Positions 1-9,784 of a DNA stretch of 64,000 nucleotides are shown piece after piece (the stretch's first letter is position 1; the number at the start of each line of letters is the position of its first letter). The DNA is taken from the NCBI GenBank assembly GCA_900095095.1, contig FMBT01000439.1, positions 43,086 to 107,085 of the forward strand, given 5' to 3'. Origin of the DNA: Fragilariopsis cylindrus CCMP1102 (taxonomy: Eukaryota; Bacillariophyta; Bacillariophyceae; Bacillariales; Bacillariaceae). Below the pieces are notes generated by a model that made no database searches, had not been told where the DNA came from, and saw only the letters and a list, made by a program, of their open reading frames with translations. A program made the position numbers and the translations under genes.

Positions 1-417
1 CCACAAGCTGCTGAGGAAGGAGATAATGTAATTGGGAGGGATCTCACAACAAATGCCTGTATCCATCCAAGCGGAACTCTGACATTTCCTATATCTTTCA
101 ACAAAAATGAGAACTTGGAGGGAAATGTGACATTTGTAAATGACAATAATAATTATATGTCATGTATGGGGCAGATTGTCACATTTTTCAGGTGTTGTAG
201 TACAAGATTCTTCGCTATTATCCCCATTCAGTGGCACCAGTCTTGTCGGAGCCAGCAACTGGCTACTTTAGAATTGCGGCATGCTGTGTCTGGACTACCT
301 GGACTACCCGGACTACCTGGACTACCTGGACTACCTGGACTACCTAGATATCCTGGACTACCTAGACTACCTAGACTACCTAGACTACCCAACCAACTAC
401 CCAACCAACCAAGTTAG
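1..417 (+). CDS. 3' part of an unrecognised ORF with GLP tandem repeat
   Basis: A frame is open from base 1 to the stop after base 417, so the protein enters from outside the window and only its last ~138 residues are seen. The N-terminal part is an ordinary mixed sequence with several Asn and Cys. The C-terminal ~35 residues are a repeat of Gly-Leu-Pro that drifts to Arg-Leu-Pro, encoded by an 11-unit 9-bp DNA repeat. No family is recognised. It may be a chance frame through a minisatellite, since the repeat lies just before the stop and nothing conserved precedes it. Confidence 0.3.
   Translation, partial: PQAAEEGDNVIGRDLTTNACIHPSGTLTFPISFNKNENLEGNVTFVNDNNNYMSCMGQIVTFFRCCSTRFFAIIPIQWHQSCRSQQLATLELRHAVSGLPGLPGLPGLPGLPGLPRYPGLPRLPRLPRLPNQLPNQPS
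292..390 (+). repeat. 9-bp minisatellite, about 11 units
   Basis: The unit GGACTACCT is repeated head to tail about eleven times. Later units become AGACTACCT and one is AGATATCCT. The period is a multiple of three, so an open frame is kept through it (Gly/Arg-Leu-Pro). Confidence 0.9.
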
Positions 418-618
418 CCATTTGCCATTACATTGTTGGTGGTGAAGGATAGACCAGATGTGATACTATAAGCAAGATCCCGTGGTTGACAAACTCAACC
501 AACCTCTTCCTCTATTTCTTTCATCTAATAATATTTGATAGCTCAGCCCTGTGATTTCTTAATAGCCACTACTACATAATATTATCTTTTCACACTAGTG
601 AAAGATAGTTCTCACAAC

Positions 619-632
619 TAGTAAATGTGTCC
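619..632. repeat. Left 14-bp target-site duplication of the LINE
   Basis: TAGTAAATGTGTCC here is identical to 9771-9784. The two copies bracket the retrotransposon coding region at the expected places, upstream of ORF1 and just past the 3' UTR. Confidence 0.75.
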
Positions 633-769
633 TACAATTCTAAATTGAATTCATTTGAAATCGCGCACCTCAGTGTCTTTTTCGTCTGCCAGTCATCAGC
701 TTTTTACGCGATAAAATACGTGTAGTTAACTCTCAACCTCTCCTTTGTGACCCGTTTTGCATCTCGACA

Positions 770-3220
770 ATGGTATTTCATCGTCCTACAACGTCTAGCA
801 CTCACTTCCCCAGGGATAGAGACAACCCGTGTGATACGAACTCCATTGGGTCCACATTCAGTACCAACCCTGGCCAAAATCGACCAAAAATCAATGAAAT
901 AAAACAATTTCATGACGATCCCGACAGGTGGCATGTAGTACCAAGCGGCGGAGCGAAGGCACATTCAACTCAACACTATCAACCACACCCATGCAGATAT
1001 GACGAGTACGGAAGATACTCATCTACAAGAACGACAATGGATATTACCAACATCGAAATCGAAACAACAGCGGAGAGCTTCAGGAGAGAAACAGACAGTG
1101 AAATCGAACATACCGATACTACAGGCACAGTCAATAATCAAACAAATGCAACCGATACAACACAAGGCAATGACAACGTAGATAAAAGTATCGTGGAAAA
1201 CAACGCAAACGGAGGTGGAAATGATGCAGGGAAAGGAACAGGAGGAAATGCAGGTGGCGAAAAAGACGCGGAACAAGGAGGCAACAACAACAACAACAAC
1301 GATGGCAGCGGAAATGGAAATGGGTATGAAGAACAGGCAAGTCAACCTTCTCCAGCGTCGGACGTAAAAGTACTACAGAAGTTCGTAATCGACTTCAACA
1401 TCGCAACCACACCGGCATCTACGATTGGTCTTATTCATAAACAATTCATCAAGGAAGTACTATTGGTTGCACCTTCTACAACTTTCATCGCATCTAATCA
1501 AAGGACTATACCAACACCAGAACCGATAACATCAATCGAACAGTTTCCACAAACTCACTTTATTCATCAGAAGTTCTTTCATCGCGTAGACGTCAGAACC
1601 AAGGTATCATTCACACACGACGTGTATTCCTCAGTGACAGCAATGGAAATTAAAAGAAGAGCAATGCCCTTTCTTCAGGAGCACAATCTCGGCATGTGGA
1701 GCGAGGAAATCAGCAACAATACAAAAATTAGAGTTTGTTGGATACTGAATGCACACAGCAAGGTAGCATACCGACCACTCATGACGGACAAACTGTGCAA
1801 AGGAATAGATCAGCAAAAGGCAAATTATGGGGACGAAAACAACAGACTGCTTAATCAACTGCCAGAGAAGATGCATCACATTGAAGTTCAGACTCGTACA
1901 GTAACGTATCAAGGACATCAAACGGTGGCATGCTGTGTAATGGCATACAAACCGGCAGCTCCAGTCATACGTGAATTAGTGGCAATGTTAGATCATGACT
2001 ATCTTGGAAATGGTACTAGTATCGTATCAGAGGCAGCAGCCAGAGAACTGGACCCAGGGAAATACATCGAGATCATAAACAGCAACACTGCGTTTCACCA
2101 GAATACTAGGACAATATCCGTAAAGTATGTACATGATCTCTTTTGGGAAATCAAATACAGACCGTGCCCCCAGGCAAACTATACTACAGTGAGAGAATGG
2201 ATACTAACAGGATCAGGGGTTGTGTCAATCGAGCCAACCAAAGACACGGAGAAGGAAGGGAGGTATATCATCTTGTGTAAGGCAGAGGGTTTTCCAGTAT
2301 TCAGAAGACTACTACAGGTAATGTTTCAAACGCTGGCGAAAACGATTGAAGAGGACGCAAACCTCAGAGAGAAAGCATTGGGCAAGTTCCAACAATACCC
2401 TACTATCATTGGACCACACAAGATAGGAAGATATGCAGAAAAGAATGCACTCGGACTCCTTAGCAGAATCGACGTACCAACCATACCAAAGCCAGCAATA
2501 CGACCACCATCCTATAAGATTGAATTCGATTTTGGCAGCGCAGATGGCTTTCCTGATATAACAACTGGAGTTGGAACAAAGACAAAGAGATCCAGTGTCA
2601 AGAAAACAGCCAAACAACAATCATGGGCAACAATAGCAGCGCCGACAGTCGCAACAACACAGGCAGGCACTGCCAGTGTTGCCTCGGAACCATCGGAGGC
2701 AGGTCGGAGCTATAGATCGGCGCGCACAGGCATAACAACAAGTGATCAACAAACCACACAATCAGACGCAATGTCAGTACTTACAGAATTCATCTCGCAG
2801 GCAAGGCAAGAGGACGCTGAGAGAAGGAAAGAAGAAAGAGAAGAACGACGCATCGACAGGGCAGACAGGAAAGCAGAGGCAGAAGCAAGGAGGCGCAACG
2901 AGGATAGAAGAGATGAAAGTAATAGGCTCATGTTTCAAACTATGATGGCTACTATCATGGCGAATAACAGCAATGCTACTAGTACCCCAGTGGACGCCAC
3001 AACAGTCAGACCGCCCTCCACACCGAATCACAAAGACAATGCAAATTTGATTGCAGAAAGCAACACCAAGCGATCAAGACAAAAGGTTACAAACGACGAT
3101 ACAATATCATCAACCACAGCCACACAGGAGGAGACCAACAGGATGGACGTGGACAACACCACAGGAAACGGACAACAAAATCACGACGTACAGGAGAACG
3201 GTACGCCGTTGCTTCACTAA
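770..3220 (+). CDS. LINE ORF1 protein (nucleic-acid-binding/gag-like, putative)
   Basis: An 816-residue ORF starts at the first ATG after the leader. The N-terminal ~200 residues are polar and Gly/Asn-rich. The middle (~200-640) is a folded-looking region of unknown family. Near 680-740 there is a highly charged stretch rich in Arg, Glu and Asp, likely helical or coiled coil, and the C-terminus is polar. No zinc knuckle is visible. The function as ORF1 chaperone is inferred from its place ahead of the endonuclease-RT ORF and from the surrounding duplication. The ORF is uninterrupted, unlike ORF2. Its end overlaps the ORF2 frame by about 170 bp in the +1 direction, a usual arrangement for translational coupling in LINEs. 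Confidence 0.7.
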   Translation: MVFHRPTTSSTHFPRDRDNPCDTNSIGSTFSTNPGQNRPKINEIKQFHDDPDRWHVVPSGGAKAHSTQHYQPHPCRYDEYGRYSSTRTTMDITNIEIETTAESFRRETDSEIEHTDTTGTVNNQTNATDTTQGNDNVDKSIVENNANGGGNDAGKGTGGNAGGEKDAEQGGNNNNNNDGSGNGNGYEEQASQPSPASDVKVLQKFVIDFNIATTPASTIGLIHKQFIKEVLLVAPSTTFIASNQRTIPTPEPITSIEQFPQTHFIHQKFFHRVDVRTKVSFTHDVYSSVTAMEIKRRAMPFLQEHNLGMWSEEISNNTKIRVCWILNAHSKVAYRPLMTDKLCKGIDQQKANYGDENNRLLNQLPEKMHHIEVQTRTVTYQGHQTVACCVMAYKPAAPVIRELVAMLDHDYLGNGTSIVSEAAARELDPGKYIEIINSNTAFHQNTRTISVKYVHDLFWEIKYRPCPQANYTTVREWILTGSGVVSIEPTKDTEKEGRYIILCKAEGFPVFRRLLQVMFQTLAKTIEEDANLREKALGKFQQYPTIIGPHKIGRYAEKNALGLLSRIDVPTIPKPAIRPPSYKIEFDFGSADGFPDITTGVGTKTKRSSVKKTAKQQSWATIAAPTVATTQAGTASVASEPSEAGRSYRSARTGITTSDQQTTQSDAMSVLTEFISQARQEDAERRKEEREERRIDRADRKAEAEARRRNEDRRDESNRLMFQTMMATIMANNSNATSTPVDATTVRPPSTPNHKDNANLIAESNTKRSRQKVTNDDTISSTTATQEETNRMDVDNTTGNGQQNHDVQENGTPLLH

Positions 3221-3638
3221 AGGAACCTCGGTAACAACCCCAAACGCAACGTCATTCGAAAGACCTCCTGATAAACAACATACAACAACACCAAATGATC
3301 ATACAACGAGCTCTACGACCTGCAATCACATCGATGAAGAACAACTGTACTACACACCCAGCGAAAATGAAAGTGAACTAGATGACAATAACGACGTGCC
3401 TACAGGCGCAGACCGTATTACAGGCAGCAATAAACCACCAACAGATACAACAGAACAAAACAGACACATGCACCCCCAGAAGGCAGACAAGAGAATAACG
3501 TTAGCAAATCTCCCTTTCGGCCACATCTGTGATGATATAGCAATAAATGACACGCCGTATGTTAGGTTGTACTGCCAGAACGTCAACGGTATCTTGACCG
3601 TGAAGGAATCGGCTTGGATAAAACATTTCAGGAGATAA
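3051..3638 (+). CDS. LINE ORF2, N-terminal part: start of the endonuclease domain
   Basis: This frame overlaps the ORF1 end and holds a Thr/Asn-rich leader followed, close to its stop, by YCQNVNGI. That is the first conserved block (catalytic Asn) of the apurinic-type endonuclease/EEP fold. The rest of the domain lies in the next ORF, one frame back, so the two are halves of one domain. The frame change is placed near 3590-3596, where one missing base would give a continuous reading into FTFNETHGD. Alternative reading: a programmed -1 shift, but no slippery heptamer is seen there. Confidence 0.65.
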   Translation: MQKATPSDQDKRLQTTIQYHQPQPHRRRPTGWTWTTPQETDNKITTYRRTVRRCFTKGTSVTTPNATSFERPPDKQHTTTPNDHTTSSTTCNHIDEEQLYYTPSENESELDDNNDVPTGADRITGSNKPPTDTTEQNRHMHPQKADKRITLANLPFGHICDDIAINDTPYVRLYCQNVNGILTVKESAWIKHFRR

Positions 3639-6600
3639 AACAGGCAGGGGCAGACATCTTCACCTTCAACGAAACCCATGGCGACGAGTCTAATGCGACA
3701 GCTCGTAGCGTACTAAGACTGTCAAAACAGAGGATGTGGAGAGATATAAATGAGGACTGCAAGATTGTACACTCGTCCTCCGTGGCACCAGTATTAACAT
3801 TCACAAAACCTGGAGGTAACATGGTCGGTGTTACAGGCCCATTGGTAGGACGAATAAGAGATACAATAAGGGATCCATTTGGACGATGGTGCGGCTTCAC
3901 TCTAATCGGTCGAGACAACAAAGAAATATTAATTCTAACTGCATACAATGTCTCCCAGGTTGTTAATGCAAAAGTGGGCGATGACACCCTATTTAATCAA
4001 CAAGTGGCCCTGTATAAGCTGAAGAAAATAAGAGAGCCAGATCCGAGGAAAATATTCATCGCAGACCTTACTGCACTGGTACAGAAGGCACGATCAGAAG
4101 ACAAAGACATCATACTGTCAGGCGACTTCAACGAATTAGTAGGCGACGATCCAAATATGATGGCAATAGTACTACGAGCAGGGAATTTGACTGACGCACA
4201 TGGACACCAACATGGTGAAGTAGACATAAAGACGTATACCAGAGGGCACAAGCGCCTAGACTATGTATTTGTAACTCCACGCATGGTAAAACACGTTCTT
4301 CGCAGCGGGTATGAGGCGTTCCATGCAAGAATAGCCTCGGATCATAAAGGATACTTCGTGGACTTTGCATTAGCAGGGTTCCTTGACAGGCAATTGCCTT
4401 CCATATTTACGGCAACATCAAGAGCCATCAGAGGAACCCATCCAAAGAACATTACAAAATATGTGGAACACTTACACAAAGTCTTCAAGATGAGAGACAT
4501 ATACAGGAGAGTACAACTACAAAAGAATTGGTACGAAAAGAAGAAATTGGAAGCACTAGACAGAGAAATCACTGCAGTAATGCTGGAGGCTGAAGAGCAA
4601 TGCAGAATTCATCATAGAGAACCATGGTCAAAGGAAGTGAATGAGGTCTTTACGACGGCGAATATACTCCGAATCCACCTTTCAAGTCTCAAAACAAACA
4701 TCGATTGTAACATACAGATAGAACAGAAACAGCGACTCCTCATGCGGCGAATAGAATTGCCTGATGGCATATTACTAGCCTCTGATGCTCTGCGACTGGC
4801 ACAGAAAAACTGCAGAAAACTGATACAGGAACAAAGGACACAGACAACATCCATCGCCAAAGAGCAAGAGGCAGCCTACGTAGCAATGAATCCGGAAATG
4901 GGAGCCAAAAGGGCGGCACAGATATTTCAGCGGGCACGAGACACAAAGCAAATGATGTCCGAATTACCGTCCAAGATGAATTGCCCAGGAGGAATATCAT
5001 CAATCTTGGTCCCACTACCAAAGGAGGGAATAGAATTGGAATATATACCATTAACGGATGGAGCTACTATCGAAGACGTAATATTGAATCGTAACATACG
5101 ACATTTTCGGCAGGCTGAAACTACACCATTGGCTACCCCTGCTGTGATAGAGACCATTGGCTGGGGAGCAAACACTCACAGGGCTGAAGAACTACTAGAG
5201 GGAACGACTGACCCTTCAGACATCACTGACGATCAATGGTCAAGGTATCTCCTGGCATCCATGAAGAGGCATTCAAAGGAGATCAAAATCACAATTACTT
5301 CAGAGAAGATGATGGGAAAATACAAACGATGGAAAGAAAGAACAAGTACATCCCCTTCGGGTAGACATCTAGGACACTTTCATGCCTTATTTCGGCCGCT
5401 TAAGGCAAAGAACAAAGAAGACAGAGAACGTTTAGACAGCATCAGGCTCCAAATCATTGAATTACATGCAACAATGCTACAAACTGCTTATGACAATGAA
5501 CATGTATATGCCCGATGGGAATACATCCTAACATGCATGCTGGGCAAAGACACAGGCATACCCAGAATCCATCGATTAAGAATTATTCACCTCTACGAGT
5601 GCGACTTGAATCTACTGTTTGCCATCTACTTTCGCGAATTGGATCAACACTGTGAAGACAATTACCTTCTGAACAAAGGAATCTACGGCTGCAGACCAAA
5701 CAAAAGAGCCATAGACCCGGTTTTTGTTGACGTCACACAAACTGAACTTTCAATGATTATGCGAGCAATACTGGTGCGGTTCAACAATGATGCCTCAGCA
5801 TGCTTTGACAGAATACTGGTCCACTTACTTACTCTATGCCTACGGTCGTACGGTATGCCACGGAATCTAACAACAATACTTGGAACACTACTCGAAGCGG
5901 CAAGATACGCAATCAAAACAGGAATAGGAATATCAAAAGAAACATATCAACATTCCAAAGAGTCACCAGCTTTTGGTTCTGGACAAGGGAGCGGCGCTTC
6001 AGCACAAGGCTGGACAAAAATGGCGTCCAATGCCTTTGATGCACATGACAAATTTGGACATGGCTGTCAGTACGAAGATCCGTGGAAACTTGTCATAGTA
6101 TTTCTTCACATGTTAGGATATGTAGATGACAACAACATCACTAATAACGGAAGGCCAGGGGAAACTGTTGAGGACGTCATCAAACGAACTCAACATGATG
6201 CACAATTATGGAACGACCTTCTACGAGCAACCGGAGGGGCACTCAATCTAGAGAAATGCTTCACTCAGGTACTTGATTATAACTTTGCAATCAATGGAGG
6301 TCCAGTGGTGGCACCTGCAGATCCTAAAATAAGGATTGTAATAAAGGATAGGCTGAACAATCAAGACGTCATTCTCAAACCAATTTCGCCATATCAGACA
6401 TACAGCTATCTTGGTACAAAGCAAGGAATTAGCCAGCATCAGAAACAACAACACAAGACGTTACTAATCAAATCAATGGCACTCACCCGTAAACTGGCAA
6501 CGTCAGCAATGTCACCGCGCTGTGCGTGGGTCCATTACACTGCAGTGTTCCAGAGCAGTATTGGCTACCCACTCAGCATGTGCCATATGAGCAGCTCCCA

Positions 6601-7267
6601 ACTCCATGGATTACAAAAGAAATATATTGCTGTACTACTAAACAAGATAAGTGTCATACGCACGCACCCACATTCTCTAGTGTTTGGATCAAGAGCGTAC
6701 GGTGGAATTGGATGCAACGACTTGCGGATAGAACAAGGGCTATCGTCGGTGGAGAATCTGATGCGACAACTGCGGACACCTGGCTACGGACAAGACATAG
6801 CAACAGTGTTCCTACGCTGGTTTCAACATGCGTCAGGATTGTCAAAGCCACTACTTCAATTCCCAGATGTCAGAGCTCCACATCTCGATGGATACTATTA
6901 TTTGAATATGCGACTTTTCCTAGCTAAGCGAGGAGGGAGTTTGGAAATTGCGTGTGTACCACAACCGACAACCGAGAGGCATGGCGACGAATACATAATG
7001 GACGTAGTCTGCTCTCCGCTAGCTGCCACATCACTAACGTCCGATACACTGCATCAGTACAAGGACATGGAGATCAAAGAAATATATTGGTGCAAGAGTT
7101 TTCTACAGGTTAAAAGAATTTCCGACCTTTGCACAGCCGATGGCACGTTTATCTTACCAAAATATACAAGGGCGAGAAGAGCATCAGGCAATGTAGCTCG
7201 AGACTGGGAGAAATCAATCAGCAACGACCAAGCGAGGCAACTTGGGGAACATGGCGAAAATTCCTGA
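3614..7267 (+). CDS. LINE ORF2, main part: endonuclease and reverse transcriptase
   Basis: The 1,217-residue frame opens with the second endonuclease block (NETHGD, catalytic Glu), then SGDFNE, RLDYVFV and SDHKG, which complete the EEP active site. A helical linker (~260-500) leads to the reverse transcriptase. RT landmarks are SPSGRHLGH (finger), NDASACFDRI with the first catalytic Asp, GSGQGSGASAQGW, and the GYVDDNN box with the catalytic Asp pair (near 6117). A thumb/connection region follows to the C-terminus. The nominal start is TTG and is not the real initiator; the frame continues 3051-3638. It ends prematurely, with the protein resuming in frame 1 between about 7140 and 7260. Confidence 0.85.
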   Translation: MDKTFQEIKQAGADIFTFNETHGDESNATARSVLRLSKQRMWRDINEDCKIVHSSSVAPVLTFTKPGGNMVGVTGPLVGRIRDTIRDPFGRWCGFTLIGRDNKEILILTAYNVSQVVNAKVGDDTLFNQQVALYKLKKIREPDPRKIFIADLTALVQKARSEDKDIILSGDFNELVGDDPNMMAIVLRAGNLTDAHGHQHGEVDIKTYTRGHKRLDYVFVTPRMVKHVLRSGYEAFHARIASDHKGYFVDFALAGFLDRQLPSIFTATSRAIRGTHPKNITKYVEHLHKVFKMRDIYRRVQLQKNWYEKKKLEALDREITAVMLEAEEQCRIHHREPWSKEVNEVFTTANILRIHLSSLKTNIDCNIQIEQKQRLLMRRIELPDGILLASDALRLAQKNCRKLIQEQRTQTTSIAKEQEAAYVAMNPEMGAKRAAQIFQRARDTKQMMSELPSKMNCPGGISSILVPLPKEGIELEYIPLTDGATIEDVILNRNIRHFRQAETTPLATPAVIETIGWGANTHRAEELLEGTTDPSDITDDQWSRYLLASMKRHSKEIKITITSEKMMGKYKRWKERTSTSPSGRHLGHFHALFRPLKAKNKEDRERLDSIRLQIIELHATMLQTAYDNEHVYARWEYILTCMLGKDTGIPRIHRLRIIHLYECDLNLLFAIYFRELDQHCEDNYLLNKGIYGCRPNKRAIDPVFVDVTQTELSMIMRAILVRFNNDASACFDRILVHLLTLCLRSYGMPRNLTTILGTLLEAARYAIKTGIGISKETYQHSKESPAFGSGQGSGASAQGWTKMASNAFDAHDKFGHGCQYEDPWKLVIVFLHMLGYVDDNNITNNGRPGETVEDVIKRTQHDAQLWNDLLRATGGALNLEKCFTQVLDYNFAINGGPVVAPADPKIRIVIKDRLNNQDVILKPISPYQTYSYLGTKQGISQHQKQQHKTLLIKSMALTRKLATSAMSPRCAWVHYTAVFQSSIGYPLSMCHMSSSQLHGLQKKYIAVLLNKISVIRTHPHSLVFGSRAYGGIGCNDLRIEQGLSSVENLMRQLRTPGYGQDIATVFLRWFQHASGLSKPLLQFPDVRAPHLDGYYYLNMRLFLAKRGGSLEIACVPQPTTERHGDEYIMDVVCSPLAATSLTSDTLHQYKDMEIKEIYWCKSFLQVKRISDLCTADGTFILPKYTRARRASGNVARDWEKSISNDQARQLGEHGENS

Positions 7268-7938
7268 AGTCAATATGTGATTGCAGTATCGACCCCATGT
7301 ATCACACATGCAATGACGACAAAGACGAATTGAAAGCAATAGGCACACGACTACGGCTCTCCACACCACTGGGAAACTGGAACGTCATTGCAAATGAATC
7401 TGAACGACTGTGGCCATTCTACTACTCACATGAACACAACATATTGTACAGAAGTTACAGGAAAGAGTGGCATTCACAAGGCAAATTCGTGTATGACTGC
7501 CACCAAGGCAAGGATGATGAAACATTTTCCTATGAAAAATTCCAGTCTGTGCCAACACTGCCGGATGATTCCGTGCCGGTCGATGTCACGGACGCCCCCG
7601 ATGGTTGGAGAATCGCGTTCTACCAGCCACTGGAAATAGAAAAGCAACAACAACAATTGCCTCAATCTTCATTGACACCCTCATGCAACACCAGAGCACA
7701 TATCGCAATACTACCACAGATTGATTTTCTCACCACACCAATGAAGATATATGAACACATGAAATCACCGGGGAAGGTCCTCATCGCAACTGACGGAGGG
7801 GCCATACCATTCAAGGGATCATTGGGCTTTGTCATAGCTGATGATGATGCAACAATCCTGCTACATGCTTTGGACAACCATCAGGTCACGATCCACTATC
7901 ATTCCGGTCAGAGATCTGTGCCTTCTTGGCAGCAGTAA
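7129..7938 (+). CDS. LINE ORF2, linker and first half of RNase H
   Basis: This frame carries the post-RT linker and, near its end, LIATDGGA, the first RNase H block with a catalytic Asp. It then runs out of frame. At 7869-7871 a run of three T would restore the reading if it were four: the next frame then gives a normal block ending in SFRSE, which holds the catalytic Glu. The break therefore lies inside the RNase H domain and looks like a one-base homopolymer contraction. Confidence 0.65.
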   Translation: MHSRWHVYLTKIYKGEKSIRQCSSRLGEINQQRPSEATWGTWRKFLKSICDCSIDPMYHTCNDDKDELKAIGTRLRLSTPLGNWNVIANESERLWPFYYSHEHNILYRSYRKEWHSQGKFVYDCHQGKDDETFSYEKFQSVPTLPDDSVPVDVTDAPDGWRIAFYQPLEIEKQQQQLPQSSLTPSCNTRAHIAILPQIDFLTTPMKIYEHMKSPGKVLIATDGGAIPFKGSLGFVIADDDATILLHALDNHQVTIHYHSGQRSVPSWQQ

Positions 7939-9662
7939 AGTTCGTCACGGTACTCATACAATACTATGACAATCTATTACCATGCAACGAAAAACTCCGG
8001 GGAAAGTTTCAGTTCTATACTGACAGCTTCAGCATGATGAAAAAGTTAAAGGCATTCGACAAGTTCCCAACAGCGCCACTCAGCATGGTACTGGACCCAG
8101 AATGGGATGTACTCTCTGCGCTTCATCTTGCTCTCAAGTGGTTCCCAACATATCCCAAGATATCTTGGGTCAAAAGTCATCAAGACGACAAAGTATACAT
8201 CGACAAGCCTATGCCAACTGACGCGTACTTGAACTCGGAGGCAGATGAGCTTGCTACCACTGGTTTAAAGCAACTGCAAAGTAAGCCGTGCGTACCACTA
8301 GATCCGAACACAGCCATCCAATTTCATCTACAAGGCAGGACAATCACCAGAGACCTGAAGAGGATATCAAGGGAAATATTATCATTGCCAAAGCTCCAAC
8401 AATACTACCTACACAAATTTGGATGGAGTGATACAGTGTTCGACTCAGTTGACTGGGATATATTCCGACCAGTATACAAACGATATGTCGCAAAACAAGG
8501 AATCCAGTGGATGCATAAGTTCTGTGTAGGGAAACTTCCAACAGGAGAACGGGTGCAGAAGAGAGACCATTTTCATGACAAAAGATGCGCATCATGCCTA
8601 GAATTGGAAGATGACAATCATCTCTTCACTTGTATCAAGCGCAGAGCATATCGGCGGAGCATTATCAAGCAAATAAATCCATTAAGAGATGTCGTTGATC
8701 CGCACTTGTGTGACATATTACAAGAAGGAATAGCGGCCTATTTTAAGGGGGAGTGTATGACCAATACCATGCTAAGAATACGAGGACGCAGAGATATAGA
8801 TGACAAGCCATGTATGGAAAGATATCACCTTCTGATAGACGAACAGTTACTAATAGGATGGGACAATCTTCTCAGAGGAAAATTCTCCAAGCAGTGGAAG
8901 ATACTTCAAAGAGATTACAGGAATAGAATACGGTTAAAGAACCCAAGGCAACATGCATGGAAACAGAGAAAGACGAAAAGAGATGAGGAAAAGAACAGCA
9001 GCAAATACAAAAGTACCAAGAAAAACAAAACAGAAGACTTCCATTTGTTCTTTCAAAAGATAGTCCCATTTATACAAGAGCTATGGAAGGAAAGATGCAT
9101 AGACAGGAATACACCGGTAGTAGGAGGAAGGATAGCAGCAGAATATGAATCTCTCAAGAAAAGAGTAGCACACCTGTATACCTTGCGAGAAATGGTACTG
9201 CCGGAGGACGAAATCAAGATCTTTAATGAAACTCTAGAAATAAGACTGGAGGCTACTAACCAACAAATCAAGAAATGGATAAATAGATGGCGAGAGGTCA
9301 TTGACTACAGTATGAAAATGGTAAAAGAGATGGCACAAACGCAAAGCACTCCAATCTGGAGGCACTTCACGGCTAATAAGCCGGCAAAGACCAAAGTAAC
9401 TAGGCACGTAACCAAAAGGAAACATGCCCTCCCAAAGAGACTGCTAAACAATCCACTGACTAATGTATTCTCCAGAACAAAATCGAACCGATCAACTAGT
9501 AAGGCTCCCACACCAATACTGAAACAGAAATACAAGGTAGATAATATACTCACACGAATGTTTACAACATTAGGAAGAAAGAGGTCGACTAGCAGAGTTC
9601 ATCCGGTACTAGAGGTAGAGGAACAGTCCATTGATGACAGATATGGAGATGTACCTACTTAA
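7926..9662 (+). CDS. LINE ORF2, second half of RNase H and C-terminal Cys/His knuckle
   Basis: The frame supplies the remaining RNase H landmarks: FYTDSFSMM (catalytic Asp) and WVKSHQDD (conserved His-Asp region near the active site). At about residues 215-240 there is a CASC-x7-H-x4-C pattern that matches the zinc knuckle found after the RT/RNase H in many LINEs. The last ~250 residues are basic and helical with no recognised domain. The stop at 9660-9662 lies about 110 bp before the right-hand target duplication, so this is the natural end of ORF2. Confidence 0.75.
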   Translation: MAAVKFVTVLIQYYDNLLPCNEKLRGKFQFYTDSFSMMKKLKAFDKFPTAPLSMVLDPEWDVLSALHLALKWFPTYPKISWVKSHQDDKVYIDKPMPTDAYLNSEADELATTGLKQLQSKPCVPLDPNTAIQFHLQGRTITRDLKRISREILSLPKLQQYYLHKFGWSDTVFDSVDWDIFRPVYKRYVAKQGIQWMHKFCVGKLPTGERVQKRDHFHDKRCASCLELEDDNHLFTCIKRRAYRRSIIKQINPLRDVVDPHLCDILQEGIAAYFKGECMTNTMLRIRGRRDIDDKPCMERYHLLIDEQLLIGWDNLLRGKFSKQWKILQRDYRNRIRLKNPRQHAWKQRKTKRDEEKNSSKYKSTKKNKTEDFHLFFQKIVPFIQELWKERCIDRNTPVVGGRIAAEYESLKKRVAHLYTLREMVLPEDEIKIFNETLEIRLEATNQQIKKWINRWREVIDYSMKMVKEMAQTQSTPIWRHFTANKPAKTKVTRHVTKRKHALPKRLLNNPLTNVFSRTKSNRSTSKAPTPILKQKYKVDNILTRMFTTLGRKRSTSRVHPVLEVEEQSIDDRYGDVPT

Positions 9663-9770
9663 GTGTACTTTTAATATAGATTAATCATAGGCGGGTCGAC
9701 TGTTGACTTACTTGTCTTTCTAAGACGGTGAGGAGCATCGCGGCAGCTTTTAAATAACAAGTTATATATA

Positions 9771-9784
9771 TAGTAAATGTGTCC
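9771..9784. repeat. Right 14-bp target-site duplication of the LINE
   Basis: Exact copy of 619-632. Removing 633-9784 would restore an uninterrupted locus. Confidence 0.75.

Larger units (their letters stand above)
633..9770 (+). mobile_element. Non-LTR (LINE-type) retrotransposon, about 9.1 kb
   Basis: The element lies between two identical 14-bp direct repeats. It holds a 5' leader of about 140 bp, ORF1 (770-3220), an overlapping ORF2 region (3051-9662) with apurinic-type endonuclease, reverse transcriptase, RNase H and a Cys/His knuckle, and a ~110-bp 3' tail ending in TATATATA rather than poly(A). No long terminal repeats and no integrase are seen. The endonuclease-RT-RNase H order is that of the I/Jockey-like branch of LINEs; the exact clade cannot be settled by eye. 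ORF2 is split by three apparent single-base deletions, so this copy could not make a full ORF2 protein if the assembly is right. Confidence 0.85.

Noticed and set aside
1019-1345. Minus-strand ORFs rich in Val, Cys and Leu opposite LINE ORF1
   Set aside because: They mirror the Asn/Gly-rich codons of ORF1 on the other strand and show no independent domain.
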